A stretch of 64,000 nt of DNA, taken from contig NZ_OY787470.1 in NCBI RefSeq assembly GCF_963678835.1, positions 558,001 to 622,000 of the forward strand. Direction: 5' to 3'. The translations under genes and the position numbers were made by a program. The notes under the pieces are model-generated. The model ran no database searches and was not told the origin of the DNA. It saw only the letters and a list, made by a program, of their open reading frames with translations. Shown in pieces: positions 8,794 to 18,475 of the stretch. Source of the stretch: an uncultured Desulfuromonas sp. (GTDB lineage: Bacteria > Desulfobacterota > Desulfuromonadia > Desulfuromonadales > Desulfuromonadaceae). Within the stretch, counting starts at the first letter, position 1; each line of letters opens with the position of its first letter.

Positions 8794-9729
8794 CTAACGT
8801 ATTTCAAAATAGACAATACGGTTGTTATCTTTTTCCACGGTGGCCCGAGCCCGGCGTTCGCCGTCATTAACACTGGCCCGGGTGTCGATTCGGTAATAAT
8901 TGGCCTTCACTTGGACATAGCCGTTGATCGCCCAGTAGAAGGTTTCCCAATTTGACAGCTCCTTGAGTTCTTCCACCGATTCAAGTGGCCGATCCTTGCG
9001 CTGCTGGACAATCGCTTCGGCCGTGTCCATGGTCATCTCTTCCGCCAGAGCGTAAAGCACCTCGGCGCTGGCCGAATTAAGATGAATTTTGTTGTCGCCG
9101 TACAGGCTGACATGAGGGCGCAGTTTTTTGATCTCTTCCGCGGTGAATCCGGCAATCAGTTGGAGTTCCTCCAAGGTGTCCATTGGACCGTTTTTGCAAT
9201 AGGTAGCCGGGTCCTGCAACGCATAATAACCGGCTTCGGCACCTGCCGGTTGTGGATCATCATCCGGATCCAGCCAGTCAATCAGTGCATCAACATGGCT
9301 GTGCGGTTGGGTAATCTCAAGGATGTCAAACAAGCGCAGGCAACGGTCTTTGACCACGGCATCAATGTTGCCACTGCTGCTGACCAGATCGTTGAGATTG
9401 ATGCGACCATCCAGCGGTGTCACCTCAATGGTCACCCAGCCGTTGTCTCCCACCGGATAATTGCTGATGCCACGTGCCCAGAGTTCATCGTAACCGTCAT
9501 AAGCGTTGTCGTCGTCGGCAAGAATCATCTGACCGACCTGAATGCCGCCCTTGGCAATGTAATAGGACCGGGTCGTATCGCGATACGTCTCGGCCAGTCG
9601 CAGATCCACCAGGGTGGAAAAGGACAATTCACTGAGCAGTGCCGCCAGCAGGGCGGTGATTGCCAGAACCAGCAGCAGAGCCATGCCGCGTTCGTTGCCG
9701 AGCGGTTTTTTTGCAAAAAAAACGCTCAT
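8794..9729 (-). CDS. gspK: Type II secretion minor pseudopilin GspK
   Basis: A 311-residue large minor pseudopilin. A short prepilin leader ends at 'NERG' and is followed by the hydrophobic segment 'MALLLVLAITALLAALLSEL'. As usual for GspK, the Glu at position +5 is absent. The globular part contains the helix-hairpin-helix-like 'GRINLNDLV' and 'IHLNSASAEVLYAL' stretches typical of the family. GspK caps the pseudopilus tip with GspI and GspJ. Upstream neighbour gspJ ends 2 bp before. Confidence 0.93.
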   Translation of the reverse strand: MSVFFAKKPLGNERGMALLLVLAITALLAALLSELSFSTLVDLRLAETYRDTTRSYYIAKGGIQVGQMILADDDNAYDGYDELWARGISNYPVGDNGWVTIEVTPLDGRINLNDLVSSSGNIDAVVKDRCLRLFDILEITQPHSHVDALIDWLDPDDDPQPAGAEAGYYALQDPATYCKNGPMDTLEELQLIAGFTAEEIKKLRPHVSLYGDNKIHLNSASAEVLYALAEEMTMDTAEAIVQQRKDRPLESVEELKELSNWETFYWAINGYVQVKANYYRIDTRASVNDGERRARATVEKDNNRIVYFEIR

Positions 9730-9731
9730 TT

Positions 9732-10379
9732 TTATCGCTCCACCCTGGGCATGGTCAGGTCAAACGCGGTCATCAGTTCGATATCTTCGCCAGTATTGCT
9801 GTGGATCGTCAGTTGCATCTCCACGGTTTGCGGCAGTGTCTCTGTGATGGTGCTGTCCCAGTCGTCTTGCCATTCGCTGCCGTCATAAAAGCGCCAGACA
9901 ATGGCTTTGATCTGGCTGCTCATTCGTTGTTTTCTCGCGACGTCGTCGGTGACAAACAACGGCTGGGCGCTGCGATACAGGGTGCCGACTGTTTTTCCCA
10001 GATCGGTCTCCAGTTCATAACGCACCTGCGTAACGCCACCGGGCGAATCGCCTGTGGTCAGGGCCGAGGTGGATGAAAACGCGAGATACGGCTGACCGAG
10101 GCTATCTTCGCCGCTGTCAAAGGCTGAGCGATCATTGTCGGTGTTGAGGTAACAGGTGCGAATCTCGCGACCGAGACGGTCAAAAATAATGCGTGCCTGA
10201 TGGTAGGCTTCCGAATCGCTGTGCAGCCGTTTCTCCGTGGCACTCAACGAGGTGAACACGCCATACACGGCGGTCAGCACCAGACTGAGCAGAGTGATCG
10301 CCACCAGCACTTCAATCAGAGTGAATCCACCGGTTGTTCTGTCAGTTGAACAGGAACGAGTCAAGAGTGACCTCTTCAT
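9732..10379 (-). CDS. gspJ: Type II secretion minor pseudopilin GspJ
   Basis: A 215-residue pseudopilin with prepilin peptidase site G|FTLIEVLVA after an 18-residue basic leader. It has the conserved Glu at +5 and one hydrophobic helix, then a globular domain. It overlaps the 3' end of gspI by 38 bp. It forms the pseudopilus tip complex with GspI and GspK. Confidence 0.93.
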   Translation of the reverse strand: MKRSLLTRSCSTDRTTGGFTLIEVLVAITLLSLVLTAVYGVFTSLSATEKRLHSDSEAYHQARIIFDRLGREIRTCYLNTDNDRSAFDSGEDSLGQPYLAFSSTSALTTGDSPGGVTQVRYELETDLGKTVGTLYRSAQPLFVTDDVARKQRMSSQIKAIVWRFYDGSEWQDDWDSTITETLPQTVEMQLTIHSNTGEDIELMTAFDLTMPRVER

Positions 10380-10752
10380 TGCGTGCTTTTTTGCCCCACA
10401 ACACCGAAACCGTCACTTGTTGGACGCCGGAAACCGGAGTTGCGCTGTATTCGACCTGCCAACGATATTGCTGATAGGGTTCTTCCCAGTCCCCTTCGAG
10501 TTCCGAGGTGTCCAGCTCGCCAAGACGCGATTCGGTTTCCAGCTCACTCATTTTGTGTTGGGCGAGCATGGTTGCCGTGGTGATGCGCTGCACTTCGTCG
10601 TTGCTGAACACGCTGCGGTTGGCCAGGCTCAGGCAAGCAATGAGAGCTGAGCCGATAATGGCCAGGGCAATCATCACTTCCAACAGGGTGAACCCGCATT
10701 GCCGCGAGGCGCTGCGTTGATCAGAAACTGTCGTTGCCGTCGTCAAACTCAT
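10342..10752 (-). CDS. gspI: Type II secretion minor pseudopilin GspI
   Basis: A 136-residue pseudopilin with cleavage site G|FTLLEVMIALAIIG after a 20-residue leader. Length is normal for GspI. It overlaps gspH (32 bp) and gspJ (38 bp), the tight packing typical of gspHIJK. Confidence 0.93.
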   Translation of the reverse strand: MSLTTATTVSDQRSASRQCGFTLLEVMIALAIIGSALIACLSLANRSVFSNDEVQRITTATMLAQHKMSELETESRLGELDTSELEGDWEEPYQQYRWQVEYSATPVSGVQQVTVSVLWGKKARNEEVTLDSFLFN

Positions 10753-11269
10753 GGTAGCCTTCTTCGATCTCAGCGCTGCCGGTAAACGGCAGCAGGTGGA
10801 TCGTTAACTCGTTGCCGTCGTCCTGTTTGTCCTGTTGCAGATGCACCGTGGTCTGCGGCAGCCATCCCTGGGGATGAAAGGTGATGGTCACCGTGCCGGT
10901 GGTCATTTTGCCTCGCTCATCCACCCAGATATCCTTGATATCGACATTACCGGGAAACCGGTATTGACGCACCCGACCCTCCGGTGTCTGCCATTCGCCC
11001 AGCTCTGAGAGCTGCTCCACCGTGCACAGGTTGTCGTCAAGGTTAAAGACCAGACGATGTTGTGTCGCGGTCAAGGCGGTTTCATTGAACAGGTATTTCA
11101 CCATGCCGGCCAGACGGCGGGCACTGTGGTTGAGATTATTTTCCGCCACCGAGCCGAGCAGAGGGACCGACAGCACGGCAAACAGGCTGATCAAGGCGAC
11201 GACGATGCTCAATTCAACCAGGGTGAACCCTCGCGAATTATTCAATCTCCCAACTTTTAACGTCGGCAT
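10721..11269 (-). CDS. gspH: Type II secretion minor pseudopilin GspH
   Basis: A 182-residue pseudopilin with site [17 protein letters not shown] chose the ATG at 11269 because GGAG and AAGG stand upstream and it gives a 14-residue leader, the usual length. An upstream GTG at 11302 is in frame and would add 11 residues. It overlaps the end of gspG by 32 bp. The rest is a beta-rich GspH domain ending in acidic '[12 protein letters not shown]'. Confidence 0.9.
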   Translation of the reverse strand: MPTLKVGRLNNSRGFTLVELSIVVALISLFAVLSVPLLGSVAENNLNHSARRLAGMVKYLFNETALTATQHRLVFNLDDNLCTVEQLSELGEWQTPEGRVRQYRFPGNVDIKDIWVDERGKMTTGTVTITFHPQGWLPQTTVHLQQDKQDDGNELTIHLLPFTGSAEIEEGYHEFDDGNDSF

Positions 11270-11684
11270 CCTTGCCTTCTCCACCCGGTTCACCATCGGC
11301 ACCGTAGGACAGCAGGTCGTAGTCTCCGTTGATGCCGGGACTCAAAAAGATATAGTTGCCTCCCCAGGGGTCACTGGGGATTTTTTTCATGTAGCCGCCG
11401 TCGCGGTATTTGATGGGAATGCGGCCCGATTCCGGTTTTTCAACCAGGGCTTGCAACCCTTGCTCGGTGCTGGGAAACAGGCCGTTGTCCAACTTGTAGA
11501 GAGCCAGGGCATCTTCGATCCCCTTGATCTGCAATTCGGCCTTGGTGCGACGCGCTTCTTCGGGGCGGTCGAGCAGTTTTGGAACGACAATACCGGCAAG
11601 AATGCCGAGAATGACAACGACGACCATGACCTCAATCAAGGTGAAGCCACGTTGATTGTGGCGGATGATAGCGCTTTTTTTCAT
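11238..11684 (-). CDS. gspG: Type II secretion major pseudopilin GspG
   Basis: A 148-residue major pseudopilin that builds the periplasmic pseudopilus filament. It has a basic 13-residue leader, prepilin site [17 protein letters not shown] and the family landmarks '[16 protein letters not shown]', '[15 protein letters not shown]', '[13 protein letters not shown]' and a C-terminal '[16 protein letters not shown]' calcium-loop segment. Ribosome site AGGAGT stands upstream of the ATG. The 71-bp gap to gspF could allow higher expression of this abundant subunit. Confidence 0.97.
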   Translation of the reverse strand: MKKSAIIRHNQRGFTLIEVMVVVVILGILAGIVVPKLLDRPEEARRTKAELQIKGIEDALALYKLDNGLFPSTEQGLQALVEKPESGRIPIKYRDGGYMKKIPSDPWGGNYIFLSPGINGDYDLLSYGADGEPGGEGKDADVKSWEIE

Positions 11685-11755
11685 GGTGCAAGACTCCTTA
11701 TCGTTTATGACATTTTAAATCGGATTCAGTTGTTCTGTTCGCAATACGCAACAGG

Positions 11756-12970
11756 TTAACCGAGGCCCTGGCTGGCCTGGAAGATCGGCAGCAGCACCGC
11801 CAGGACAATGAAGCCGATAATACCGCCCATGGCAAGGATCATCAGCGGCTCCAGCAGCGACAGCAGTCCGGCCAAAGTGATTTCCACCTGGCGATCCTGA
11901 CTGTCTGCGACCTTGATCAACATCTCCTCAAGCGTGCCACTGCGTTCACCGACGGCGGTCATCTGGGCCAATAGCGGTGGGAAAACGCCGGAGCGCTTGA
12001 GCGGCTCGGCCAGACTGGCCCCTTCACGCACTTCAAGGGACGTTGTTTCTACGGCCGTGCGCAGGACTTTATTGCTCAGTAGGCCACAGCTGATCTCCAG
12101 GGCTTTGAGCAGGGGAACACCGCTGTGCAGCAACGTGCCCAGAGTCCGGCTGAAGCGGGCCGTGGCAATCTCGCGTTGAATCCGGCCGATCAGCGGCAGT
12201 TTCAGGCTCCAGCCATCGAGTTTAAGGCGGCCGGCTTCGGTGCGCCGATAGCGCAGCAACGCGACAATGCCGCCGCCGATCAGTAACGCCACCAGCCAGC
12301 CATAGGCTGAAATCAGGTCACTGGTGGTGATGAGCAGACGGGTCGGCAAGGGCAGGGCCTGACCGAGGTCGGTGAGCATGCGGGTGATTTTCGGCACGAC
12401 AAAGCTAAGCAGAAACAGCAGAACACCAACGCCGACAATGGCCATCAGTACCGGATAGGCCAGAGCCGAAACCGTGCGGGAACGCAACCTGGCCTGCTCT
12501 TCGAGAAAGTCGGCCAGCCGCAACAGAACCTGGTCGAGGGTACCGCTGTTTTCACCCACTTCCACCATGCGCTGGTAAAGATCGGGAAACGAACGCCCCT
12601 GTTCGGCCAGGGCCTGAAACAGTGAACTGCCCTGACGCACCTCTTCACGCACCTGGGTGTAGAGACGGGCCTGGACCGGATTTTCCACCTGTTCGACCAC
12701 GGACTGAAGCGCTTCATCCAGTGGAACACCGGCCTGCAGCAGGGTGGCGAGCAGGCGGGTGGTGGTGGCCAGATCATTGATCGGTAACCGGGAACGGCGT
12801 GGCAATGACCAACGGCGGCGAGCCGCTGTTTTCGGCTGCTCTTCCAAGGTGCTGACGTAAATGCCCTGATCGCGCAGTTGTTCCAGTGCCGCACGTTTAC
12901 TTCCCGCTTCTAAGCTGCCTTTGGCGGTTTTACCTTGCTGGTTGAATCCGCTGTAGTCAAAAAGCGCCAC
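11756..12970 (-). CDS. gspF: Type II secretion inner-membrane platform protein GspF
   Basis: A 404-residue polytopic protein with two homologous T2SSF domains (about residues 68-195 and 270-395) and three membrane helices. Recognisable stretches are 'LATLLQAGVPLDEAL', 'LSFVVPKITRM' and 'GTLLHSGVPLLKALEI'. GspF is the platform that transmits GspE ATPase motion to the pseudopilus. It begins 3 bp after gspE. Confidence 0.96.
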   Translation of the reverse strand: MALFDYSGFNQQGKTAKGSLEAGSKRAALEQLRDQGIYVSTLEEQPKTAARRRWSLPRRSRLPINDLATTTRLLATLLQAGVPLDEALQSVVEQVENPVQARLYTQVREEVRQGSSLFQALAEQGRSFPDLYQRMVEVGENSGTLDQVLLRLADFLEEQARLRSRTVSALAYPVLMAIVGVGVLLFLLSFVVPKITRMLTDLGQALPLPTRLLITTSDLISAYGWLVALLIGGGIVALLRYRRTEAGRLKLDGWSLKLPLIGRIQREIATARFSRTLGTLLHSGVPLLKALEISCGLLSNKVLRTAVETTSLEVREGASLAEPLKRSGVFPPLLAQMTAVGERSGTLEEMLIKVADSQDRQVEITLAGLLSLLEPLMILAMGGIIGFIVLAVLLPIFQASQGLG

Positions 12971-12972
12971 GC

Positions 12973-14664
12973 CTAGGCCTCCTCTTGCGTGACTCGGATC
13001 ACTTCCTCAAGGGTGGTGACCCCCTGGCGGGCCTTTTCCAGCCCGGCCTGACGCAGCGGTACCATCCCCTGACCAATGGCGGTCTGGCGGATGGAGGCGG
13101 CATCGATATTGGCCAGCAGTTGACTGCGGATGTTTTCGCTCATGGTCAACAGTTCGTAAATGCCGCTACGACCACGATAGCCGATGTTCATGCATTTGTC
13201 GCAGCCACGACCGCGGTAGAAGGTGTGCGATTCGGACGAGTCGAGACCGATCTGGGTCAGAATGCTGGCTTCCGGCTGGTAGGCTTCACGACAGTGTGGG
13301 CAGATGGTGCGCACCAACCGCTGGGCAAGAATGCCGACAATCGACGACGCAGCGAGGAACGGTTCAATGCCCATCTCCACCAGCCGGGTCAGACCACCGG
13401 CGGCATCGTTGGTGTGCAGGGTGGAAAACACCATGTGGCCGGTTAAGGCCGACTGTACGGCGATTTCGGCGGTTTCATGGTCGCGGATTTCACCGACCAT
13501 GATAATGTCCGGGTCTTGACGCAGAATCGAGCGCAAACCGTTGGCAAAGGTCAGGTCGATTTTCGAGTTGACCTGAATCTGGCCGACTCCAGCCAGCTGG
13601 TATTCAATCGGGTCTTCGACGGTGATGATGTTCTTTTCCCGGTCGTTGAGGCGGCTCAAGGCGGCATACAGGGTGGTGGTTTTACCACTGCCGGTCGGGC
13701 CGGTGACCAGGAAGACGCCGTGCGGTCTGCTGATCTGCTTCTGCAGTTGCGTCAGCAGCTCTTTCTCCATGCCGATATCTTCCAGGGACAGGACATTGTT
13801 GCTCTTGTCGAGCAGACGCAGAACAATCCGTTCGCCGAATGCCGTAGGCAGTGACGACACACGCACGTCAACATCCTTGGCGGCGATGCGCACCCGGAAG
13901 CGACCGTCTTGCGGCAGGCGCTTTTCGGCAATGTTCAATCCGGCCATGATCTTCAGGCGCGAGATGATGCTGGACGTGGCGCGAAATGGGGGCCGCAACA
14001 CCTCGTAAAGCAGGCCGTCAATGCGATAGCGCACGATCAGCTCGGTTTCAAACGGCTCAATGTGAATATCACTGGCCCGTTCTTTGTACGCCTGGGTGAT
14101 CAGGCTGTTGACGAAGCGGATAATCGGTGCTTCATCATTGCTGTCGAGCAGGTCGGCCGGTTCCAGGTTGCGGACAAAATCGTCGTCGTTGTCGCCGATG
14201 TCGCTGACCATGTCATGGGCGGCTCCGGCATGCGTTTCATAGCTGCGGTTGATCAGTGCGGTGATCTCTTCTCGTGCCGCCAGGCACGGCTCAACACGCA
14301 CCTTGGCCAGGGCAGTCAGGTCGTTGATGGCATTACGGTCGAACGGGTCGGCCATGAGCAGTTTCAGATGGCGCTCATCGCGACTCAAGGGGAACACCAC
14401 ATGTTGCCGTGCATACGCCAACGGGATCAGGCTGAGCAGATCCTCAGAGGTGATCACTTCCGGCAAGCTGTCGAGATAGTCGAGTCCCAACTGCTCGGCC
14501 AATGCCTGACTGAGCTGTTGTGAGGTGATGGCCTGTTGCTCAAGCAGTAATTCACCAATGCGTTGCTCGCTGTCCTGCTGGCGTTCCAGAGCATTGTTGA
14601 GGGCATCATCACCGAGTCCGAACCGTTGTTGCAGGATCTCTCCAAGACGGGGCGCTGCAGCCAT
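12973..14664 (-). CDS. gspE: Type II secretion ATPase GspE
   Basis: A 563-residue secretion ATPase. N1E/T2SSE-N domain occupies about residues 40-150. Walker A is GPTGSGKT (322-329), the Asp box follows, Walker B is DIIMVGEIRD (386-395) and a His box lies at 'LTGHMVFSTLHTND'. Two CxxC pairs (CPHC and CDKC) form the GspE-type zinc domain near the C-terminus. It works as a cytoplasmic hexamer on GspF/GspL and is joined almost directly to gspD and gspF. Confidence 0.97.
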   Translation of the reverse strand: MAAAPRLGEILQQRFGLGDDALNNALERQQDSEQRIGELLLEQQAITSQQLSQALAEQLGLDYLDSLPEVITSEDLLSLIPLAYARQHVVFPLSRDERHLKLLMADPFDRNAINDLTALAKVRVEPCLAAREEITALINRSYETHAGAAHDMVSDIGDNDDDFVRNLEPADLLDSNDEAPIIRFVNSLITQAYKERASDIHIEPFETELIVRYRIDGLLYEVLRPPFRATSSIISRLKIMAGLNIAEKRLPQDGRFRVRIAAKDVDVRVSSLPTAFGERIVLRLLDKSNNVLSLEDIGMEKELLTQLQKQISRPHGVFLVTGPTGSGKTTTLYAALSRLNDREKNIITVEDPIEYQLAGVGQIQVNSKIDLTFANGLRSILRQDPDIIMVGEIRDHETAEIAVQSALTGHMVFSTLHTNDAAGGLTRLVEMGIEPFLAASSIVGILAQRLVRTICPHCREAYQPEASILTQIGLDSSESHTFYRGRGCDKCMNIGYRGRSGIYELLTMSENIRSQLLANIDAASIRQTAIGQGMVPLRQAGLEKARQGVTTLEEVIRVTQEEA

Positions 14665-14666
14665 AA

Positions 14667-16664
14667 TCAGTTTTGCTCCGTGTTATCGTTTGCGGTCTCT
14701 GGATCGTTTTTAATGCGATCAAAGGTTTCCCGGTTGATCGTGGTGACATTGGAGAGGTCTTCCATGTCGCTGATGATGGTTGGGGTGATGAAAACAAGTA
14801 AATTGGTCTTCACTTCCTTATTGTCTTTGCTTTTAAACAACCAGCCCAGCAAGGGAATGTCGCCGAGAAGGGGAACCTTGCTGATGGTTTCTTGCTGATT
14901 GGTGGAAATCAGTCCGCCGAGTACAACGGTTTGCCCATCTCTCGCCAGGACCGTATTGCTGATTTTTCGTGTTGTGAACGTAGGACCGACGCTGTTGACG
15001 TCGCCAACGCTATCCGTCAGGTCCGTTGTTTCCTGATAGACGTTCAAACGAACGAGTTCCCCTTCCGTGATCTGTGGCGTGAAGCGCAGGGTCAGGGCAA
15101 CATCTTTACGTTCAACTGAGACGCTCTGAGCCAGACTGTCACTGCCGGTACTGTCCGTAAGTCGTGAGGTAATAATTGGGACGTTGCGGCCGACGACGAT
15201 TTCTGCTTCTTCATTGTCCGAGGTCAACAGACGCGGAGCGGAGAGAATATTGACATTGGTATCGTCTTTTGAAAGCTTGATCAGTGCAGAGAAGGCTGTG
15301 ACCTGGCGGTCGTCGACGCCATCACCATCCGTATCAATACCAATCAGTTTGCTGAAGCCTCCTGCCAGTAGACCATTCACCGATGTGGTGAGCAGGGACT
15401 CTGGGTCTGAAAGAATGCCACCAGGAGAAGAGTTTGATGAAAGATTGATAATGCCTTCGTTGCCGACTTCAAAAGCGCCCTGAAGCTGAGAGCCGAGAGC
15501 TTCGGTGGCATCCATGGACAGCTCCATGATCAGCGCCTCGACATACACCTGTTTGCGGCGAATATCGAGTTGTTTGATGATGTCCTTGATGATGACGTAA
15601 TCCTCCGGTGTGGCATTGATCACCAGAGCATTAGTCGGCTTGTCAGCGGATACGGTGACATTGGTCTGGATGGCCGCCGCAGGAACTGTCCCTTTGCCGC
15701 CGGCAGCAGCTGACGAGGATGTCGCTGGCTTCTTGATGCCGGAGAGGATCTCGTTGAGGGTTTTACTCAGTTCTTCCGCATCGGCATTTTCTAGATAGTA
15801 GAGATTGATGCGGGCATGTTCTTGCGTCGGTTCCTGATCCAGTTCGGCAATCAGGCTGAGGATGGTGGTCATATCGTCCGATGTGGCCATCACCACCAGG
15901 CGGTTGGTGCGCTCATAGGCAATCACCTTGCTGGTTGCGTCGGCAGAGCTGGTGGTGACGTTTTTGCTGGCCCGGCGCCGCGTGGTTTTTTTTGTGTTGC
16001 CACTGGACAGGATGTCGTTGCAGATGGTGGCGGTTTCCTTGGCATCGGCAAACTGCAGCGGGATCACCTGCATGTCCTGCAATGCTCCCGGTACATCCAG
16101 TTCGCGGATGATGGTGGTCAGCCGTTGGATGTTAGAGGCGCTGTCGGAAATAATTAACATGTTGGAAGGTTCGTACACCACCACGTTACTGGTCTTGGGC
16201 ATCAACGGGCTGAGGATCGACTCGGCAATATCGGCGGCGTTGATGTTTTCCAAAGAGATCATGCGGGTGACAAACTGATCTTGCGCCAGATTGCCCGTCA
16301 TGGTCGGTAGATTGCTCTCTTTAGCCGATTTGATCGGTACGATTTTGTTGGTCTTGCCGGAGGGAACAACCGTATAGCCTTTGACGTTGAGCACGGTCAA
16401 AAACAGCTGATAGGCCTCGTTGACCGACATTTGCTGTGAAGAGATGATAGTGGCTTTGCCGCGAATCGAATCGTCGTAGACAAAGTTCTTTCCGGTCAGT
16501 TCGCTGACCGTACGGATCAGATCAGTCAGTTCAATGTCCTTGAAATCAAGGGTAATGCCGACACCGTCGGTTTGTGCCCGGCAGGCAGAAGTCAGCGGCC
16601 CGGCCAGCAGCACGGAACCCAGTAGCATCATCACAACGGCAAAGGTGAATTTTCGGATCAGCAC
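14667..16664 (-). CDS. gspD: Type II secretion outer-membrane secretin GspD
   Basis: A 665-residue secretin with an N-terminal signal peptide ending near 'TSACRAQ'. The N0 domain begins at 'ITLDFKDIELTDLIRTV', followed by repeated N1-N3 domains and a C-terminal secretin domain with 'NVPIITSRLTDS', 'TLRFTPQITEGELVRL' and 'VVLGGLISTNQQETISKVPLLGDIPLLGWLF'-type closing strands (shortened here). It forms the outer-membrane exit channel. No dedicated pilotin gene is visible in the window. Confidence 0.97.
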   Translation of the reverse strand: MLIRKFTFAVVMMLLGSVLLAGPLTSACRAQTDGVGITLDFKDIELTDLIRTVSELTGKNFVYDDSIRGKATIISSQQMSVNEAYQLFLTVLNVKGYTVVPSGKTNKIVPIKSAKESNLPTMTGNLAQDQFVTRMISLENINAADIAESILSPLMPKTSNVVVYEPSNMLIISDSASNIQRLTTIIRELDVPGALQDMQVIPLQFADAKETATICNDILSSGNTKKTTRRRASKNVTTSSADATSKVIAYERTNRLVVMATSDDMTTILSLIAELDQEPTQEHARINLYYLENADAEELSKTLNEILSGIKKPATSSSAAAGGKGTVPAAAIQTNVTVSADKPTNALVINATPEDYVIIKDIIKQLDIRRKQVYVEALIMELSMDATEALGSQLQGAFEVGNEGIINLSSNSSPGGILSDPESLLTTSVNGLLAGGFSKLIGIDTDGDGVDDRQVTAFSALIKLSKDDTNVNILSAPRLLTSDNEEAEIVVGRNVPIITSRLTDSTGSDSLAQSVSVERKDVALTLRFTPQITEGELVRLNVYQETTDLTDSVGDVNSVGPTFTTRKISNTVLARDGQTVVLGGLISTNQQETISKVPLLGDIPLLGWLFKSKDNKEVKTNLLVFITPTIISDMEDLSNVTTINRETFDRIKNDPETANDNTEQN

Positions 16665-16676
16665 CGTATCGTCTCC

Positions 16677-17582
16677 TTACTTGATCTCATATTGAAAGTT
16701 CAGTGACTGCCCTGCGCGTTGCAGATCAACACTGAGATTTTTGGCTTCGCGTAATTGTTGAAAGACCTGCAACCCCTTTTCCGGGCTGTCCAGGCTGGTG
16801 CCATTGATGGCAAACAGAACATCGCCCCGTTTTAGACCCATCTGATACAGCAGGGTGCCCCGTTGAATACGCTTGATCATAAAGCCTTCGGTTTTTCCGC
16901 CGACCACATAGGGATCAACCCGAACCTGTTTGATCAACTGGGCGATATTGGTGCGGGCTTTTTCCGCCTCGTCGGCAGAAATCCGCCAGCGGTTGCTGCC
17001 CAGGGCCTGCACCTCGTAACTGGTGTTGTTGCGCGCCGTGGTTCCGGGACGTCTTGTTGCGGGTGTGTCGGCAACCTGGTTGCCGGTTGTCTCCAGGGTC
17101 AAAACAATGATCGTTCCGTCATTCTGTTCGATCTCGATAAAGTCGCGCGTAACCGTGACCAGAGTGCCGCTGCCGGGCACCAGATGGTCAACACGGATCA
17201 CTTCGATCTGGCCGTTGATGTTGATCACCGCCAGAGATTCGTCCTCGGCAACCACCGTGCCGATCAGGCTCATGTTGCTGCTGGTCACCTGGGTGCGGCG
17301 TCCGGCTTTGGCAGCAGGTGTTGCTGCGGCGACCGTGGCAGCCTGGGCCGGTCGGGTGGAATCAAAAATGTTGCGTTCGAGAATGATCCGGTTGTCTTGA
17401 GGCGCTCGGTTGCGTTCTTTGCCGGAAAGGTGAGTCGATGTGTTGGCAGCAACGGTTTCTTGTGAGGCCAGTTGAATGCCGGCTTCACTGGAAACCAGCC
17501 ACGCCAGGGACAGACCGAGGGCGGCACAGAGCAACAGATAATACGCGGGGAGAAAACGATGGAATAAGGTCAGCATGCGCAT
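16677..17582 (-). CDS. gspC: Type II secretion protein GspC (PDZ type)
   Basis: A 301-residue bitopic inner-membrane protein with a helix near residues 14-32, a periplasmic HR domain around 'LIGTVVAEDESLAVI' and a C-terminal PDZ domain ('GTLLYQMGLKRGDVLFAINGTSLDS'-type, about 240-290). GspC links the inner-membrane platform to the secretin GspD. It is the first gene of the operon, so the promoter should lie in 17583-17898. Confidence 0.93.
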   Translation of the reverse strand: MRMLTLFHRFLPAYYLLLCAALGLSLAWLVSSEAGIQLASQETVAANTSTHLSGKERNRAPQDNRIILERNIFDSTRPAQAATVAAATPAAKAGRRTQVTSSNMSLIGTVVAEDESLAVININGQIEVIRVDHLVPGSGTLVTVTRDFIEIEQNDGTIIVLTLETTGNQVADTPATRRPGTTARNNTSYEVQALGSNRWRISADEAEKARTNIAQLIKQVRVDPYVVGGKTEGFMIKRIQRGTLLYQMGLKRGDVLFAINGTSLDSPEKGLQVFQQLREAKNLSVDLQRAGQSLNFQYEIK

Positions 17583-17898
17583 CCCGAAAGAGCTAAGAAG
17601 TTAACGTCGGCGGACAGTATAACAGACTTGTTTCACAGAGAGAATGGCTATTCTTTATCCGTTGGTCAAGCTTAATGTGAGTCCGGGCTTTCAGGCGTAA
17701 AACGTTTAAAGAGATTAACAGGACTGAGCGGGGAGGGATAGTTTTTTCTTATTGTGTTGCCGGTGTGAGGATGGTTTGAACGCAACACTTATCGTGGTAT
17801 CGCAGAAAAAACATGAGGGAAAGCAAAAAATCAGGGATCACGAGCGGGCTGTTGCGCCGTGGTTGTGGGTGCCTTTGGGCCTGTGTCGAATGAGGTTT
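17583..17898. other. Intergenic region upstream of gspC and past feoA
   Basis: No gene is supported in this 316-bp gap. It must hold the gsp operon promoter. On the minus strand a TTGACC (rc at 17673-17678) is followed 17 nt later by the poor hexamer CATTCT, and a TATACT lies closer to gspC, but neither makes a convincing promoter alone. A GGACAGTATA string at 17612-17621 resembles the end of the R3 repeats and may be chance. Confidence 0.4.
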
Positions 17899-18153
17899 TC
17901 AGGCTTCACAGTAGTCGGCGCGTGTGCAGGAACATTCACAGGAGACGAGAATGTTTTCAGCCATGCCGCAACCAATGGCCAATTTGACCCCTTTGGACTG
18001 AATCACCAGGGGGCCACAGTTACTGGAGATGACTTCGATCTCTTCACCGGGCATCAGGCCCATGGCATGCAGTTTGCCCCGTAACCTGCCACCGCCGGTA
18101 AATCCCTTGACGAACACGGTATCACCACTTTTACATTGAGACAAAGGACACAT
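17899..18153 (-). CDS. feoA: FeoA-domain iron transport protein
   Basis: An 84-residue SH3-like FeoA protein, about the usual length. Recognisable parts are 'LHAMGLMPGEEIEVIS' and 'GPLVIQSKGVKLAIGCGMAENILV'. The tail is cysteine-rich (SCECSCTRADYCEA), which is less usual and might bind metal or iron-sulfur. FeoA assists the FeoB ferrous iron permease in the membrane, but no feoB lies next to it here. A probable Fur box sits ~105 bp upstream. Confidence 0.88.
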   Translation of the reverse strand: MCPLSQCKSGDTVFVKGFTGGGRLRGKLHAMGLMPGEEIEVISSNCGPLVIQSKGVKLAIGCGMAENILVSCECSCTRADYCEA

Positions 18154-18258
18154 GGCTTCACTCTCTAAAGATATCGAGGATTTCTTTACCAGGCAGCGGG
18201 GATCCGTTCACCTGTTAAAGATGATGCTAAGCCCGTCGTGTCCTTCTTGTCAAGCGGT

Positions 18259-18278
18259 AATGATAATGGTTATCAATT
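18259..18278 (-). promoter_or_regulatory. Probable Fur box upstream of feoA
   Basis: The sequence TGATAATGGTTATCA (18261-18275) is a perfect inverted repeat around TGG and matches the core of the Fur consensus GATAATGATAATCATTATC. It is 106-125 bp upstream of the feoA start, a plausible operator distance. Iron repression of feoA is inferred from this. Confidence 0.65.
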
Positions 18279-18436
18279 TTATTGGGTCTGGCGCAATATT
18301 TATGAGGTTGCTGCGAAAGTTAACGGGAAGTGTTTACGCAAGTGGCGTGCCTTGGCACGAATGGCTGTTTGCCGGACTGTCCGTGAGGGCAATGGGCGCT
18401 ATGGGCGCTATGGGCGGGCAGGTGGTGGGCTTCGGT

Positions 18437-18469
18437 AAAAAGACTCTGGGTGGATGGTTTCGCCCAGAG
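18437..18469 (-). terminator. Rho-independent terminator after znuB
   Basis: On the minus strand CTCTGGG and CCCAGAG pair around a 12-nt loop and are followed by TCTTTTT. It lies just beyond the znuB stop. The gap 18154-18475 otherwise holds the Fur box and a short GGGCGCTAT direct repeat near 18392-18417, and no gene. Confidence 0.7.
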
Positions 18470-18475
18470 GGATCA

